Source of the DNA: Paracoccus aurantiacus | GTDB taxonomy: Bacteria > Pseudomonadota > Alphaproteobacteria > Rhodobacterales > Rhodobacteraceae | Reading direction: 5' to 3' | NCBI RefSeq assembly: GCF_007993065.1 | Contig: NZ_VOPL01000001.1 | Coordinates: forward strand, 310,001 to 374,000 | DNA: 64,000 nucleotides | In this document: positions 10,626 to 19,691 of the stretch, one piece after another | Position numbering within the stretch: position 1 is the stretch's first letter | Layout: every line of letters begins with the position of its first letter | Made by a program: the position numbers and the translations under genes | The notes under the pieces: generated by a model | Told to the model about the DNA's origin: nothing | Seen by the model: only the letters and a program-made list of their open reading frames with translations | Database searches by the model: none

Positions 10626-11189
10626 ATGTCCGACGAGATCGAGATTGATACCGACGACCTGGAACGGCGGATGAACGGCGCCATGGATTCGCTGCGCCAT
10701 GAATTCGGCAGCCTGCGGACCGGGCGCGCCTCTGCCGCGATGGTGGAGCCGGTGATGGTCGATGCCTATGGCTCACCCACCCCGATCAACCAGGTGGGAA
10801 CGGTCAACGTGCCAGAGCCGCGCATGGTCACGATCAACGTCTGGGACAAGGCGCTTGTCGGCAAGGTGGAAAAGGCGATCCGCGAATCGGGTCTGGGCAT
10901 CAATCCGCAGCTGAACGGGACCATCATCATGCTGCCGATCCCCGAACTGAACGAGGAGCGCCGCCGCGAACTGACCAAGGTCGCCGCCCAATATGCCGAA
11001 AACGCGCGTGTCGCGATCCGCAACGTCCGCCGCGACGGCATGGATCAGGTCAAGAAGGCGAAGGGCTCGGGCATGTCCGAGGATGACCAGAAGTTCTGGG
11101 AAGACGAAGTCCAGTCCCTGACCAACCGGATGATCGGCAAGGTTGACGAAGCGCTTGAGGCCAAGCAGGCCGAAATCATGCAGGTCTGA
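10626..11189 (+). CDS. frr: Ribosome recycling factor
   Basis: 187 residues starting [16 protein letters not shown], matching the usual length of about 185. An in-frame upstream extension of five codons is not needed. Signatures [15 protein letters not shown] and [19 protein letters not shown] are those of RRF, which splits post-termination ribosomes together with EF-G. It is the first gene of a long run of housekeeping genes; uppS starts one base after its stop, so the two are coupled. pyrH and tsf, often upstream of frr, are absent here, with kup in their place. Confidence 0.96.
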   Translation: MSDEIEIDTDDLERRMNGAMDSLRHEFGSLRTGRASAAMVEPVMVDAYGSPTPINQVGTVNVPEPRMVTINVWDKALVGKVEKAIRESGLGINPQLNGTIIMLPIPELNEERRRELTKVAAQYAENARVAIRNVRRDGMDQVKKAKGSGMSEDDQKFWEDEVQSLTNRMIGKVDEALEAKQAEIMQV

Positions 11190-11190
11190 C

Positions 11191-11916
11191 ATGGCGCTGA
11201 CAGCGGCCCCGAAGGCGGGCGATACCTCACCCCCCCGCCATGTCGCGATCATCATGGATGGAAATGGCCGTTGGGCGCAGAAGCGCGGGTGGCCACGTCT
11301 GGTCGGGCATCGCCGGGGCGCTGAACGCGTGAAACAGATCGTGCGCGCCTGTCCGGATCTGGGTGTGAACTGGCTGACAGTCTATGCCTTCTCGACCGAG
11401 AACTGGAAGCGTTCGACCGAAGAAGTGCTCGGCCTGATGAAGATTTTCCGCCGCTATATTCAGCGCGAGGCCGACGGGCTGGCAGCGGAGGGCGTGCGGA
11501 TGCGCTTTATCGGCGGGCGAGAGCGGCTGGACCCGAAGCTGCGGGCGCTGATGGCCGGGATCGAGGCCCGCACCGCCAGCAATACCCGCCTGAACCTGAC
11601 GGTCGCGATCAATTATGGTGGTCGCGACGAATTGCTGCGCGCCACGACGCGGCTGGCAGAAAAGATCGCCGCCGGTCAGATTTCCGACCCGACCGAGGCC
11701 GATCTGGCGGCCTGTCTGGATACTGCAGGATCGCCCGATCCCGACTTGGTGATCCGGACATCCGGCGAGACGCGGACTTCGAACTTCCTGCCCTGGCAGG
11801 CGGCATATGCGGAATACGAGTTTACGGACACGCTCTGGCCCGATTTCACGCCAGAGCGTCTGGCCGAAATCCTTGACAGTTTCGGCCTGCGCGACCGGCG
11901 CTTCGGCGGCGTCTGA
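11191..11916 (+). CDS. uppS: Isoprenyl transferase (undecaprenyl diphosphate synthase)
   Basis: 241 residues. The start at 11191 comes directly after the frr stop and gives a short tail before HVAIIMDGNGRWAQKRG, the family's signature with the catalytic Asp. Other conserved pieces are AFSTENWKRS, NYGGRDEL and DLVIRTSGETRTSNFLPWQ. The enzyme chains isopentenyl units in cis to make the undecaprenyl carrier used for peptidoglycan and polysaccharide export. It sits in the classical frr-uppS-cdsA-dxr-rseP-bamA order. Confidence 0.95.
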   Translation: MALTAAPKAGDTSPPRHVAIIMDGNGRWAQKRGWPRLVGHRRGAERVKQIVRACPDLGVNWLTVYAFSTENWKRSTEEVLGLMKIFRRYIQREADGLAAEGVRMRFIGGRERLDPKLRALMAGIEARTASNTRLNLTVAINYGGRDELLRATTRLAEKIAAGQISDPTEADLAACLDTAGSPDPDLVIRTSGETRTSNFLPWQAAYAEYEFTDTLWPDFTPERLAEILDSFGLRDRRFGGV

Positions 11917-11922
11917 GCGCGC

Positions 11923-12741
11923 ATGGCAGAGCCGGGCAAGTGGTCTGACCTGACGCGACGGGTGGTTTCGGCGGTCATTCTGATCGCCATCGGGGCTGCG
12001 CTCGCGGTGTCCAGCGGCATCGCCTTGTGGTCGGGGGTCGCGCTGTTCATGGCGCTGACCTTCTGGGAACTGGCACGGATGACGGGCTGGAAAGGCCGCC
12101 CGCATGTCCAAACGCCGTTCGGGCGCAGCCGTCCCATCGCGCTTGCCCTCATCGCTGGCTTTTCGCTTTTCGCGGCACTCGGGATGCCGCAATTCGCGAT
12201 ACCGGTCCTGCTGATCCCGATTGCTGCGGGCCTGCCGGGCGCGGTGCCGAAAGATCGTGTGACCTATGCCATTTTCGGCCTGGCCATTATGGCGGTCGGA
12301 TATGAATTGGTCCATCTGCGGCAGGAATACGGTCTGCCGTTCATTCTGTGGTTGATGGGTGTCGTCTTTCTATCTGATATTCTTGGCTATTTCGCAGGAC
12401 GAATGATTGGCGGTCCGAAATTCTGGCCGGCTGTCAGCCCCAAGAAAACCTGGTCCGGGACGGTTGCAGGCTGGATCGGGGCATTCTTCTTCGGCGTGCT
12501 GCTGTGGCTGACCGGCGCAGCCGAGGCGCCGGTGATCCTGCTATCGCCGATTGTCGCCTTTGCGGGCCAGCTGGGCGACATTGCGGAAAGCTGGCTGAAA
12601 CGTCGGGCCGGGGTCAAGGACAGCTCAAACCTGATCCCGGGACATGGCGGCTTCATGGACCGGTTCGACGCTGTGTCTGGTGCGGTTCTTGCCGTCATGC
12701 TGCTGAGCTGGCTGCTGAGATTGCCGCAGGTCGGTCTGTAA
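11923..12741 (+). CDS. cdsA: Phosphatidate cytidylyltransferase
   Basis: A 272-residue polytopic membrane enzyme making CDP-diacylglycerol from phosphatidate and CTP, the branch point of phospholipid synthesis. About seven or eight membrane helices are visible. The C-terminal signature runs from SPKKTWSGTVAG to DSSNLIPGHGGFMDRFD, with the acidic metal-binding residues at the end. It starts six bases after uppS and its TAA overlaps the dxr ATG by one base, so the genes are translationally coupled. Confidence 0.95.
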   Translation: MAEPGKWSDLTRRVVSAVILIAIGAALAVSSGIALWSGVALFMALTFWELARMTGWKGRPHVQTPFGRSRPIALALIAGFSLFAALGMPQFAIPVLLIPIAAGLPGAVPKDRVTYAIFGLAIMAVGYELVHLRQEYGLPFILWLMGVVFLSDILGYFAGRMIGGPKFWPAVSPKKTWSGTVAGWIGAFFFGVLLWLTGAAEAPVILLSPIVAFAGQLGDIAESWLKRRAGVKDSSNLIPGHGGFMDRFDAVSGAVLAVMLLSWLLRLPQVGL

Positions 12742-13922
12742 TGCGTTCTGTCTCTATTCTTGGTGCGACCGGCTCGATCGGGGAAAGCGCCTATGACCTT
12801 CTGAAGCGCTCGAGGGGTGCGGATCGCTGGCGGGTTGTGGCGCTGACCGGGGGCGCGAATATCCGCCGCCTCGCCGAAATGGCCCGCAGCTTGCGCGCCG
12901 AAATTGCCGTCACCGCTTATCCTGATCGGCTGGCGGAGCTTCGTGACGCGCTTGCCGGCACCGGGATCGAGAGCGCGGCCGGTCCCGCCGCGATTGTCGA
13001 AGCTGCGGACCGCCCGGCCGATTGGACACTGTCCGCGATTGTCGGTGCAGCTGGCCTGCCTCCGGGGTTGCGCGTGCTGGAGCGTGGCGGCACGCTGGCG
13101 CTTGCCAATAAGGAAACGCTGGTTGCCGCAGGCCGTCTGATTATGGGTACTGCCGCCCGGTCAGGTGCGCGCATCCTGCCAGTCGATTCAGAACATTCCG
13201 CCATTTTTCAGGCGCTTGGGTCGGAAAACCTCGAAACCGTGGAAAGCGTAACCATCACTGCATCCGGTGGCGCATTCCGCGACTGGCCGATGGAACGGCT
13301 TGCGACGGCAACCGTTGCCGAGGCCTCGACCCATCCGAACTGGGATATGGGGCAGCGCATTACCATAGACAGCGCATCCATGTTCAATAAGGCGCTGGAA
13401 ATTATTGAAACGCGTGAATTTTTCGGGATTGATCCGACGAAAATCAAGGTTCTGGTTCACCCTGAATCGATCATTCATGCCATGGTCAGCCATATCGACG
13501 GCGGCAGCCTGGCGCATCTTGGCGCGCCCGATATGCGCCATGCCATCGGCTATGCACTGCACTGGCCCGCACGCGCCGATCTTCCGGTCGCCCGTCTGGA
13601 TCTGGCAGCGCTTGGCGGTCTGACCTTCCGCGCGCCGGACGAAATCCGTTGGCCTGCCCTGCGCCTTGCGCGCGAGGCGATGGACGCAGGCGGGGCGGCA
13701 GGGGCAGTTCTGAATGCCGCGAAAGAACAGGCGCTGGATGATTTCATAGCCGGCCGCCTGCGCTTTCCCGAAATGTCTCAGGCGGTCGAAGCCACGCTGG
13801 AAAGCTTGAACGGGCGCGACGGTTTCACCAAATCTCCTTCCGACCTGGCGACGGTGCTGGACTGGGATAAAGAAGCCCGGCAGTTCGCGGCGCGGTGGGC
13901 GACAGGAAGCAAGGGGCGATAG
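12741..13922 (+). CDS. dxr: 1-deoxy-D-xylulose 5-phosphate reductoisomerase
   Basis: 393 residues. The start overlaps the cdsA stop (TAATG) and gives the N-terminal NADPH-binding loop SILGATGSIGESAYDLL right away. Conserved elements include LANKETLV, PVDSEHSAIFQAL (metal ligands), ASGGAFRDW and NWDMGQRITIDSASMFNK. The enzyme turns DXP into methylerythritol 4-phosphate in the MEP isoprenoid route. It feeds precursor to uppS in the same cluster. The following gene rseP begins one base after its stop. Confidence 0.96.
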   Translation: MRSVSILGATGSIGESAYDLLKRSRGADRWRVVALTGGANIRRLAEMARSLRAEIAVTAYPDRLAELRDALAGTGIESAAGPAAIVEAADRPADWTLSAIVGAAGLPPGLRVLERGGTLALANKETLVAAGRLIMGTAARSGARILPVDSEHSAIFQALGSENLETVESVTITASGGAFRDWPMERLATATVAEASTHPNWDMGQRITIDSASMFNKALEIIETREFFGIDPTKIKVLVHPESIIHAMVSHIDGGSLAHLGAPDMRHAIGYALHWPARADLPVARLDLAALGGLTFRAPDEIRWPALRLAREAMDAGGAAGAVLNAAKEQALDDFIAGRLRFPEMSQAVEATLESLNGRDGFTKSPSDLATVLDWDKEARQFAARWATGSKGR

Positions 13923-15242
13923 ATGGGTTTCATGGCAGGCCTGGGCGGCGGCATCTGGACGCTGGCTGCGTTTCTTGTTGCTCTTTCGATCATCGTGGCC
14001 GTTCATGAATACGGGCATTATATCGTCGCACGTTGGTCGGGAATCCGCGCCGAAGTCTTTTCGATCGGGTTTGGGCCGCGCCTGATCTCTCGGCGCGACA
14101 AGCGCGGAACGCGCTGGCAGATCGCGGCAATACCACTTGGCGGATATGTGCTGTTTCTGGGCGATTCCGACCCGGCGAGCGCCGGCCCCTCGAAGCAGGT
14201 TCCGGCGGATCAGCGCCGCCATACGATTGACGGCGCGCCGCTTTGGGCGCGCGCGGCGACGCTTGCGGCGGGACCGTTCTTCAATTTCATCCTCTCGACA
14301 CTGATCTTTGCCGCATTCGTACTGATCCGTGGCGTCGCGGTCGAAACCCCGACGGTGGGCGAGCTGTCGGCAACACCGCCCGGTATGGTGATGGAGTTGC
14401 AGCCGGGCGACAGGATCGTCGGTCTGGGCGGGAAGCCCGTCACGGAATGGGCCGACATCTACGACACCGCCCGTGATCTGCCACGCGCTGACAGCTATGA
14501 CTGGCGGATCGAGCGCGATGGGCGAGAGATGACGGTGCAGGGCCCGGACCCGCTGCCGCCGGTCATTGGCGGTGTCGCGCCCGGCAGTGCTGCTGCCGCA
14601 GCCGGTTTGCTGCCGGGTGATGTCATCTGGCGCATCGACGGCGACCGGGTGCTGCGCTTCGAGGATATTCGCGCGAAGGTCGAAGCGGTGCAGGGTGCGC
14701 CGCTGAATCTGGGCGTGATGCGCGACGGGCAGGAAATCGACATTTCGCTGTCCCCCAAGGAACAGGACATCCCGGCTGCGAATGGCGGCTTCGAAAAGCG
14801 CTGGCTGATCGGTGTCACTGCCGGAAGCTGGTTCGCCCCGGCCACGCAGTCTGTCGGGCCGCTGAGCGCCCTTGCGATGGGTGTCACCCAGGTGTGGGAG
14901 ATCATCGCATCCAGCCTGACCGGGCTTTGGGCGATGATCACCGGCCAGATCGGGTCATGTAATCTTGGCGGCGCAATCTCGATTGCGGAAAGCACCGGAC
15001 AGGCGGCGAATGCGGGGCTTGGAAACTTTGTCTGGTGGATCGCGATCCTGTCGGTCGCGATCGGGTTTCTGAACCTGCTTCCGATACCTGTGCTGGATGG
15101 CGGGCATCTCGCGTTTTGCGCGTGGGAGGCTGTGACAGGGCGCGCGCCCTCGGATCGTGTGCGCGGGGCGCTGACTTCGGTCGGGCTTGCACTTGTCGTC
15201 GGACTGATGATTTTCGGTCTCAGCAACGACTTGCGTTGCTAA
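13923..15242 (+). CDS. rseP: Site-2 zinc metalloprotease RseP
   Basis: 439 residues. The zinc motif HEYGH (His28, Glu29, His32) lies in the first membrane helix and the third metal ligand in LLPIPVLDGGHL near the C-terminus. Two PDZ-like regions lie between them (MELQPGDRIVGLGGKPV and GVAPGSAAAAAGLLPGDVI). RseP cuts transmembrane anti-sigma factors and leftover signal peptides inside the inner membrane. Its position before bamA is the standard envelope-stress arrangement. Confidence 0.95.
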   Translation: MGFMAGLGGGIWTLAAFLVALSIIVAVHEYGHYIVARWSGIRAEVFSIGFGPRLISRRDKRGTRWQIAAIPLGGYVLFLGDSDPASAGPSKQVPADQRRHTIDGAPLWARAATLAAGPFFNFILSTLIFAAFVLIRGVAVETPTVGELSATPPGMVMELQPGDRIVGLGGKPVTEWADIYDTARDLPRADSYDWRIERDGREMTVQGPDPLPPVIGGVAPGSAAAAAGLLPGDVIWRIDGDRVLRFEDIRAKVEAVQGAPLNLGVMRDGQEIDISLSPKEQDIPAANGGFEKRWLIGVTAGSWFAPATQSVGPLSALAMGVTQVWEIIASSLTGLWAMITGQIGSCNLGGAISIAESTGQAANAGLGNFVWWIAILSVAIGFLNLLPIPVLDGGHLAFCAWEAVTGRAPSDRVRGALTSVGLALVVGLMIFGLSNDLRC

Positions 15243-15258
15243 AAAGGTAAATCGGGTT

Positions 15259-15286
15259 TTGACACCGCCCCCCGTCAGATTGTAGT
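15259..15286 (+). promoter_or_regulatory. Candidate sigma-70 promoter of bamA
   Basis: TTGACA at 15259-15264 and TGTAGT at 15281-15286 are separated by 16 bases, in the 101-base gap between rseP and bamA and about 58 bases before the bamA start. A perfect -35 hexamer in this position suggests bamA-ompH has its own promoter besides read-through from the upstream operon. Confidence 0.5.
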
Positions 15287-15343
15287 TTCCAAGGCAAAAT
15301 CGGCGCGAACACGCGCCACCGCCGAAACAAAGGGGCAGGCAGG

Positions 15344-17674
15344 ATGAAACTGAAACGCAGCACATGCGCCGTGGCGCTGATCGCCGGTCTTGCCGGGGCA
15401 ATCCCGGCGCTGACCGTTCCCGCCCCGGCTTGGGCATATGTCTTTACGCAGGTCAGGATCGAAGGGAACGAGCGGATCGAGCCTGAAACGATCCTGTCTT
15501 TCGCGAATATCATGCGCGGCACAGAGGTTTCGGCAGGCGAGGTGAATGACGCCCTGCAGCGCATCCAGAATTCCGGCCTGTTCGAAACGGTCTCGGTCAC
15601 GCCGCAGGGCAATACGCTGGTCATCCGCGTCAAGGAATGGCCGACCATCAATCAGGTCAGCTTCGAAGGCAATAATCGCATCAAGGACGAACAGCTTGAT
15701 GAAATCGCGCAGTCCGAGCCGCGTCGCGTCTATTCGCCCGCTCAGGCGGAACGCGATGCCTCGAACATGGCGCAGGCCTATTCCTCTCAGGGCCGTCTGG
15801 CGGCGCGGGTCACGCCGCGCATCATTCCGCGCGCCGGCAACCGCGTCGATCTGGTCTTCGAAATCCGCGAAGGCGACGTCACCGAAATCGAGCGCATCGG
15901 CTTCACCGGCAACCGCGCCTTTTCCGACCGGCGGCTGCGCAACGTGCTGGAAACCAAGCAGGCGGGCATCCTGCGCCGCTTCATCCAGTCCGATACATAC
16001 AGCCCCGAACGACTGGCACTTGACGAGAACCTGCTGACCGAGTTCTACCGCTCGCAGGGCTTCGCCGATTTCAAGGTGCAGGGCGTGGCGCCAGAACTGG
16101 CGCGCGAACGCGACGCTTATTTCGTCACTTACGCAATCGAGGAAGGCCCGCGCTATCGCTTCGGGCGCATCGACACGGTGTCAGAGATTCCGGGCGTTGA
16201 TGCCGCGCCGTTCCAGGCGCAGAACCGCGTTCGCAGCGGCAGCTATTACACGCCGGAAATGATCGACGTGACCATTCGCAGGATGGAGACGATCGCGCTG
16301 GAGCAGGGGCTCGATTTCGTCAGCATCGAGCCGCGCGTTACCCGCAACCCACGCAACCAGACGCTGGATCTGACCTTTGCCCTGACCCGTGGCGCGCGCG
16401 TCTTTGTCGAGCGCATCGACATCGAAGGGAACACGACCACGCTGGACGAGGTGATCCGCCGTCAGTTCCAGACCGTCGAAGGCGATCCCTTCAACCCGCG
16501 TGAGATCCGCAACTCTGCCGAGCGCATTCGGGCCCTTGGCTATTTCGCCGACGCGCAGGTTGAAACGCGCCAAGGCTCCAGCCCTGAACAGGTTATTGTC
16601 GATGTGAACGTCGAGGAGCAGCCGACCGGCTCGCTGGAATTCGGCGCAAGCTACGGCGCCAGCTCCGGCGTCGGTCTGAATATCGGCCTGAGCCAGCGCA
16701 ACTTCCTTGGCAGGGGTCAGGAACTTGCGGCCAGCATATCGACGACGAAAGGCTCTCGCTCTGGTTCGTTCACCTTTGCCGAGCCGTTCTTTCTGGGCCG
16801 CGACCTTCGCTTCAGCTTCTCGGGCTGGTATCGCGAAACCGATCAGGACAACGCCAAGTACAACACCCGCTCGGCTGGCCTGCAGACCGGGGTGGAATTC
16901 CCGATCTCGAAATCCTCGCGGCTGGATCTGCATTACAAGCTGTCGAAGGACACGCTGTTCGACGTTGACCCGATCACCTATGACGAGGAGGACGGCGAAT
17001 ATGATGGCTCGTCCCCGATCCTCGTGCGCGAAGAGGGCAGCGAGTGGACATCTGCTGTCGGCTATCGCTACAGCTATGACAGCCGCCGCGTCGGGCTGAA
17101 CCCGCGCACGGCAACGAAGCTCAGCTTCACGCAGGATTTCGCGGGCCTTGGCGGCGACGTGAAATCCGTGACATCGCTGCTTTCCGCAGGTGTCGAATCG
17201 ACTGCGTGGCGACCGAACATCACGCTGCGGGGCGAATTCGAGGCCGGCGCGATCCATATGCTCGACGATCAGTCCAGCCGGGTGATCGACCGCTTCAACG
17301 GTCAGCGCGTCCGCGGGTTCGAGACGAACGGCATTGGCCCGCGCGATCTTGAGGCGCCGAACGAAGACGCACTTGGCGGCAACTATTTCTGGGTCGCCCG
17401 CGCCGAGGCGCAGTTCCCGGTCGGTCTGCCCGAGGAATATGGCGTCAGCGGCGGTATCTTCGCCGATGTCGGGTCCATCTGGGGGCTTCAGGATACGGCG
17501 GGCGCGAATGGCGTCGAAGTGGACGATTCCATGAATGTCCGTGCCGCAGTGGGCCTGTCCATCTTCTGGACAACGCCCATCGGGCCACTTCGGATGAACT
17601 TTGCCAAAGCCGTCGCCAAAGAGGATTACGACGAGACGCAGGCTTTCGATCTGACGCTTTCGACCAAGTTCTGA
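15344..17674 (+). CDS. bamA: Outer membrane protein assembly factor BamA
   Basis: 776 residues. A Sec signal peptide ends at about residue 30 (PAPAWA). Five POTRA-like repeats fill about 32-420 (VRIEGNERIE, VSFEGNNRIK, IGFTGNRAF, IDIEGNTTT), and a 16-strand barrel covers the rest, ending with the aromatic C-terminal residue Phe. The loop signature NGQRVRGFETNGIGPRD includes the VRGF/Y motif of Omp85 proteins. BamA inserts beta-barrel proteins into the outer membrane. Its stop overlaps the start of the OmpH-like chaperone gene. Confidence 0.96.
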   Translation: MKLKRSTCAVALIAGLAGAIPALTVPAPAWAYVFTQVRIEGNERIEPETILSFANIMRGTEVSAGEVNDALQRIQNSGLFETVSVTPQGNTLVIRVKEWPTINQVSFEGNNRIKDEQLDEIAQSEPRRVYSPAQAERDASNMAQAYSSQGRLAARVTPRIIPRAGNRVDLVFEIREGDVTEIERIGFTGNRAFSDRRLRNVLETKQAGILRRFIQSDTYSPERLALDENLLTEFYRSQGFADFKVQGVAPELARERDAYFVTYAIEEGPRYRFGRIDTVSEIPGVDAAPFQAQNRVRSGSYYTPEMIDVTIRRMETIALEQGLDFVSIEPRVTRNPRNQTLDLTFALTRGARVFVERIDIEGNTTTLDEVIRRQFQTVEGDPFNPREIRNSAERIRALGYFADAQVETRQGSSPEQVIVDVNVEEQPTGSLEFGASYGASSGVGLNIGLSQRNFLGRGQELAASISTTKGSRSGSFTFAEPFFLGRDLRFSFSGWYRETDQDNAKYNTRSAGLQTGVEFPISKSSRLDLHYKLSKDTLFDVDPITYDEEDGEYDGSSPILVREEGSEWTSAVGYRYSYDSRRVGLNPRTATKLSFTQDFAGLGGDVKSVTSLLSAGVESTAWRPNITLRGEFEAGAIHMLDDQSSRVIDRFNGQRVRGFETNGIGPRDLEAPNEDALGGNYFWVARAEAQFPVGLPEEYGVSGGIFADVGSIWGLQDTAGANGVEVDDSMNVRAAVGLSIFWTTPIGPLRMNFAKAVAKEDYDETQAFDLTLSTKF

Positions 17675-18480
17675 TGCAGCGCGCGTCCCGCTTCCGCCCG
17701 GCACTGGCGCTGGTTGCCTGGGCCTGTCTTGCGGCGGGGGCGTTTGCGCAAGACACCGTAGCGGACGGCGCGCAACCGGCGGAGCAGGATCAGCCAACCC
17801 CTGCGCCGCCGGAAAATCAGGCATCAGAAACCACGGGGCCCACGACCGATCAGGCGCTGCCGTCGGGCGTTCTGGTGCTGGACGTGGACCACGCCTATGA
17901 CATTTCGGCCTGGGGCCAGCGTGCGCAGGACGATCTGCAGGCCGCCGCGAGAGAGATCGAGGCTGAGAACAAGCGCCTTGAAAGCCAGCTTACCGCCGAA
18001 GAACAGGCGCTGACGGCCGAGCGCGGCACATTGGCACCGGACGCCTTTCGCAAAAAGGCCGAGGCGTTCGACGCCCGGGCCCAGCAGATCCGGCGCGACC
18101 GTGCCGAAACCGTTCGCGAGCTTTCCGCCCGCGCCGATGCGGACCGGAACGCCTTTCTTCAGGCTGCATTGCCGCTGGTGGCGCAGCTCATGCAGGAAAA
18201 CCGCGCGGCAGTGGTGCTGTATCGCGGACAGGCGCTGCTCGCGATCAATTCGATAGACATCACCGACCGTCTGGCCGAACGCATGGACGAAACTGTCGGT
18301 GCAGGCGGGCCGCTGCCAGAGGAACCGGGATCGGGGACAACCGCGCCCGAAGATGCCGTATCTGGTACAAATGGCGGCAGCGCGGATGCCGGCGAAAGCC
18401 CGGTCGCGCCCGCAGATGATGCATCCGCCGGTGATGACGGGGATCGCGCCACGGACGCGCCGCAAGCCCCGGCACAGTAA
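17674..18480 (+). CDS. OmpH/Skp-like periplasmic chaperone with acidic C-terminal tail
   Basis: 268 residues. A signal peptide ends near residue 25 (AGAFAQD). A Pro/Gln-rich linker is followed by an OmpH domain at about 60-200 (VLVLDVDHAYDISAWGQ, then coiled-coil arms). Residues about 205-268 form a low-complexity acidic tail rich in Gly, Asp, Ala and Pro, longer than in typical Skp (about 160 residues). Skp-type chaperones hold unfolded outer-membrane proteins for BamA, and the gene overlaps bamA by the ATGA junction. No fabZ or lpxA follows; the next gene is convergent after only 4 bases. Confidence 0.88.
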   Translation: MQRASRFRPALALVAWACLAAGAFAQDTVADGAQPAEQDQPTPAPPENQASETTGPTTDQALPSGVLVLDVDHAYDISAWGQRAQDDLQAAAREIEAENKRLESQLTAEEQALTAERGTLAPDAFRKKAEAFDARAQQIRRDRAETVRELSARADADRNAFLQAALPLVAQLMQENRAAVVLYRGQALLAINSIDITDRLAERMDETVGAGGPLPEEPGSGTTAPEDAVSGTNGGSADAGESPVAPADDASAGDDGDRATDAPQAPAQ

Positions 18481-18484
18481 CTGC

Positions 18485-19420
18485 TCAGGGCAGGGTGGCG
18501 ATACGCTCGCTCAGCAAGGCGAAGAAGCCGTCACGGTCGACATCGCCGATGAACAATGCATTCGCCGGACGCCCCGTCACGCCCCACCAGTCGGCGACCG
18601 TCATGCCGGTCGTATAGCGGCCCTCGGTTTCGATCTCGACATTGATGCGGCGGCCCGAAAACAGGTCGGGCCGGATCAGCCAGGCGACCGTACAGGGATC
18701 ATGCAGCGGCGCGCCGGCAGAGCCGTATTTTTCGCGGTCATAGCGCTCGAAGAAATCGGTCCAGCTTGCCACGGCGTCGCCCGCTTTCGTGCCGAGCGCA
18801 CGCATCCCTGCCACCCAATCCGCGGAGGTCAGCGCCTTGTGCGTCACGTCAAGCGGCATCACCACCAGATCGACGCCTGCGGCAAATACCTGCGCCGCCG
18901 CTTCTGGATCGACGTAGATATTGAACTCTGCGGCGGGGGTGACATTGCCGACTTCGAAATAGGCCCCGCCCATCAGGACGATCTGCTGAACGCGCGGGAC
19001 GATATCGGGGGCGCGCGCGAATGCGGCCGCGATATTGGTCAGCGGGCCGATGGGGACGAGCGTCACGGTTCCGGGCGGTTCGCGGCGCAGCGTTTCGATG
19101 ATGAAGCCGACGCCGTCCTCGCTGCTGAGCGGGTGGACCGGCTCGCCCAGTTCGATCCCATCGAGCCCCGTCTTGCCATGCACATATTCGGCGGTGACAA
19201 GCTTGCGCGACAGCGGCGCGGCGCTTCCGGCATGGACCGGCACATCGCGACCCGATAGCCCCGCGATAAGACGCGCATTGCGGGTCGTCAGGTCGAGCGG
19301 AACATTTCCCGCGACCGTGGTCAGGCCCAGCACCTCAAGCTCGGGCGAGGCAAGTGCCAGCAGAATGGCAACGGCGTCGTCCTGTCCGGGATCGGTATCG
19401 ATGATAATCTTGCGCGTCAT
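18485..19420 (-). CDS. Nucleoside hydrolase (inosine-uridine preferring family)
   Basis: 311 residues. The start at 19420 has GAGG upstream and gives an immediate calcium-binding motif DTDPGQDDA (residues 8-16). The family's other conserved parts are VHGKTGLDG, LVPIGPLTNIA, MGGAYFEVGNVTPAAEFN and LHDPCTVAWL. The enzyme splits ribonucleosides into base and ribose for purine or pyrimidine salvage. It is convergent with the bamA-ompH operon and has no visible partner genes such as a nucleoside transporter. Confidence 0.92.
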   Translation of the reverse strand: MTRKIIIDTDPGQDDAVAILLALASPELEVLGLTTVAGNVPLDLTTRNARLIAGLSGRDVPVHAGSAAPLSRKLVTAEYVHGKTGLDGIELGEPVHPLSSEDGVGFIIETLRREPPGTVTLVPIGPLTNIAAAFARAPDIVPRVQQIVLMGGAYFEVGNVTPAAEFNIYVDPEAAAQVFAAGVDLVVMPLDVTHKALTSADWVAGMRALGTKAGDAVASWTDFFERYDREKYGSAGAPLHDPCTVAWLIRPDLFSGRRINVEIETEGRYTTGMTVADWWGVTGRPANALFIGDVDRDGFFALLSERIATLP

Positions 19421-19457
19421 GTAACCCTCTTTTCTCTGGATGAAGAACAACCGAATT

Positions 19458-19483
19458 CGCCCGACCGCGCAAGCGGCCGGGCG
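19458..19483. other. GC-rich hairpin in the divergent region before the ABC-F gene
   Basis: An 11-bp stem (CGCCCGACCGC / GCGGCCGGGCG) with one A-C mismatch and a GCAA tetraloop lies in the 271-base gap between the nucleoside hydrolase start and the ABC-F gene. TTTCG follows on the forward strand. There is no upstream forward gene to terminate, so it is probably part of the 5' leader of the reverse gene or has no role. I see no gene in the rest of this gap. Confidence 0.3.
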
Positions 19484-19691
19484 TTTCGAGAGCCTGCAAG
19501 AGGGGACAAGGCAGGCGACACCGCACGGCACCGGCGATCCGGATGAGGCGGGTTCGCCGCGCCGCGAAATGCTGGCAGGAATGTCGCCACCGGACTGACG
19601 AAGATCAATCGCCTGACGCTCAATTCAGGTAAACAGCCCGCGATCAGGGCGCGAGATTGACGGCGGCGGGGCGCGGCGGTAACTGGCCCGC

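Noticed and set aside
16181..17824. A 547-codon open frame opposite bamA
   Set aside because: BamA on the forward strand has signal peptide, POTRA repeats and barrel; the opposite frame has none of these.
19458..19483. A terminator before the ABC-F gene
   Set aside because: No forward gene ends nearby (ompH ends almost 1 kb earlier), so the hairpin has nothing to terminate.
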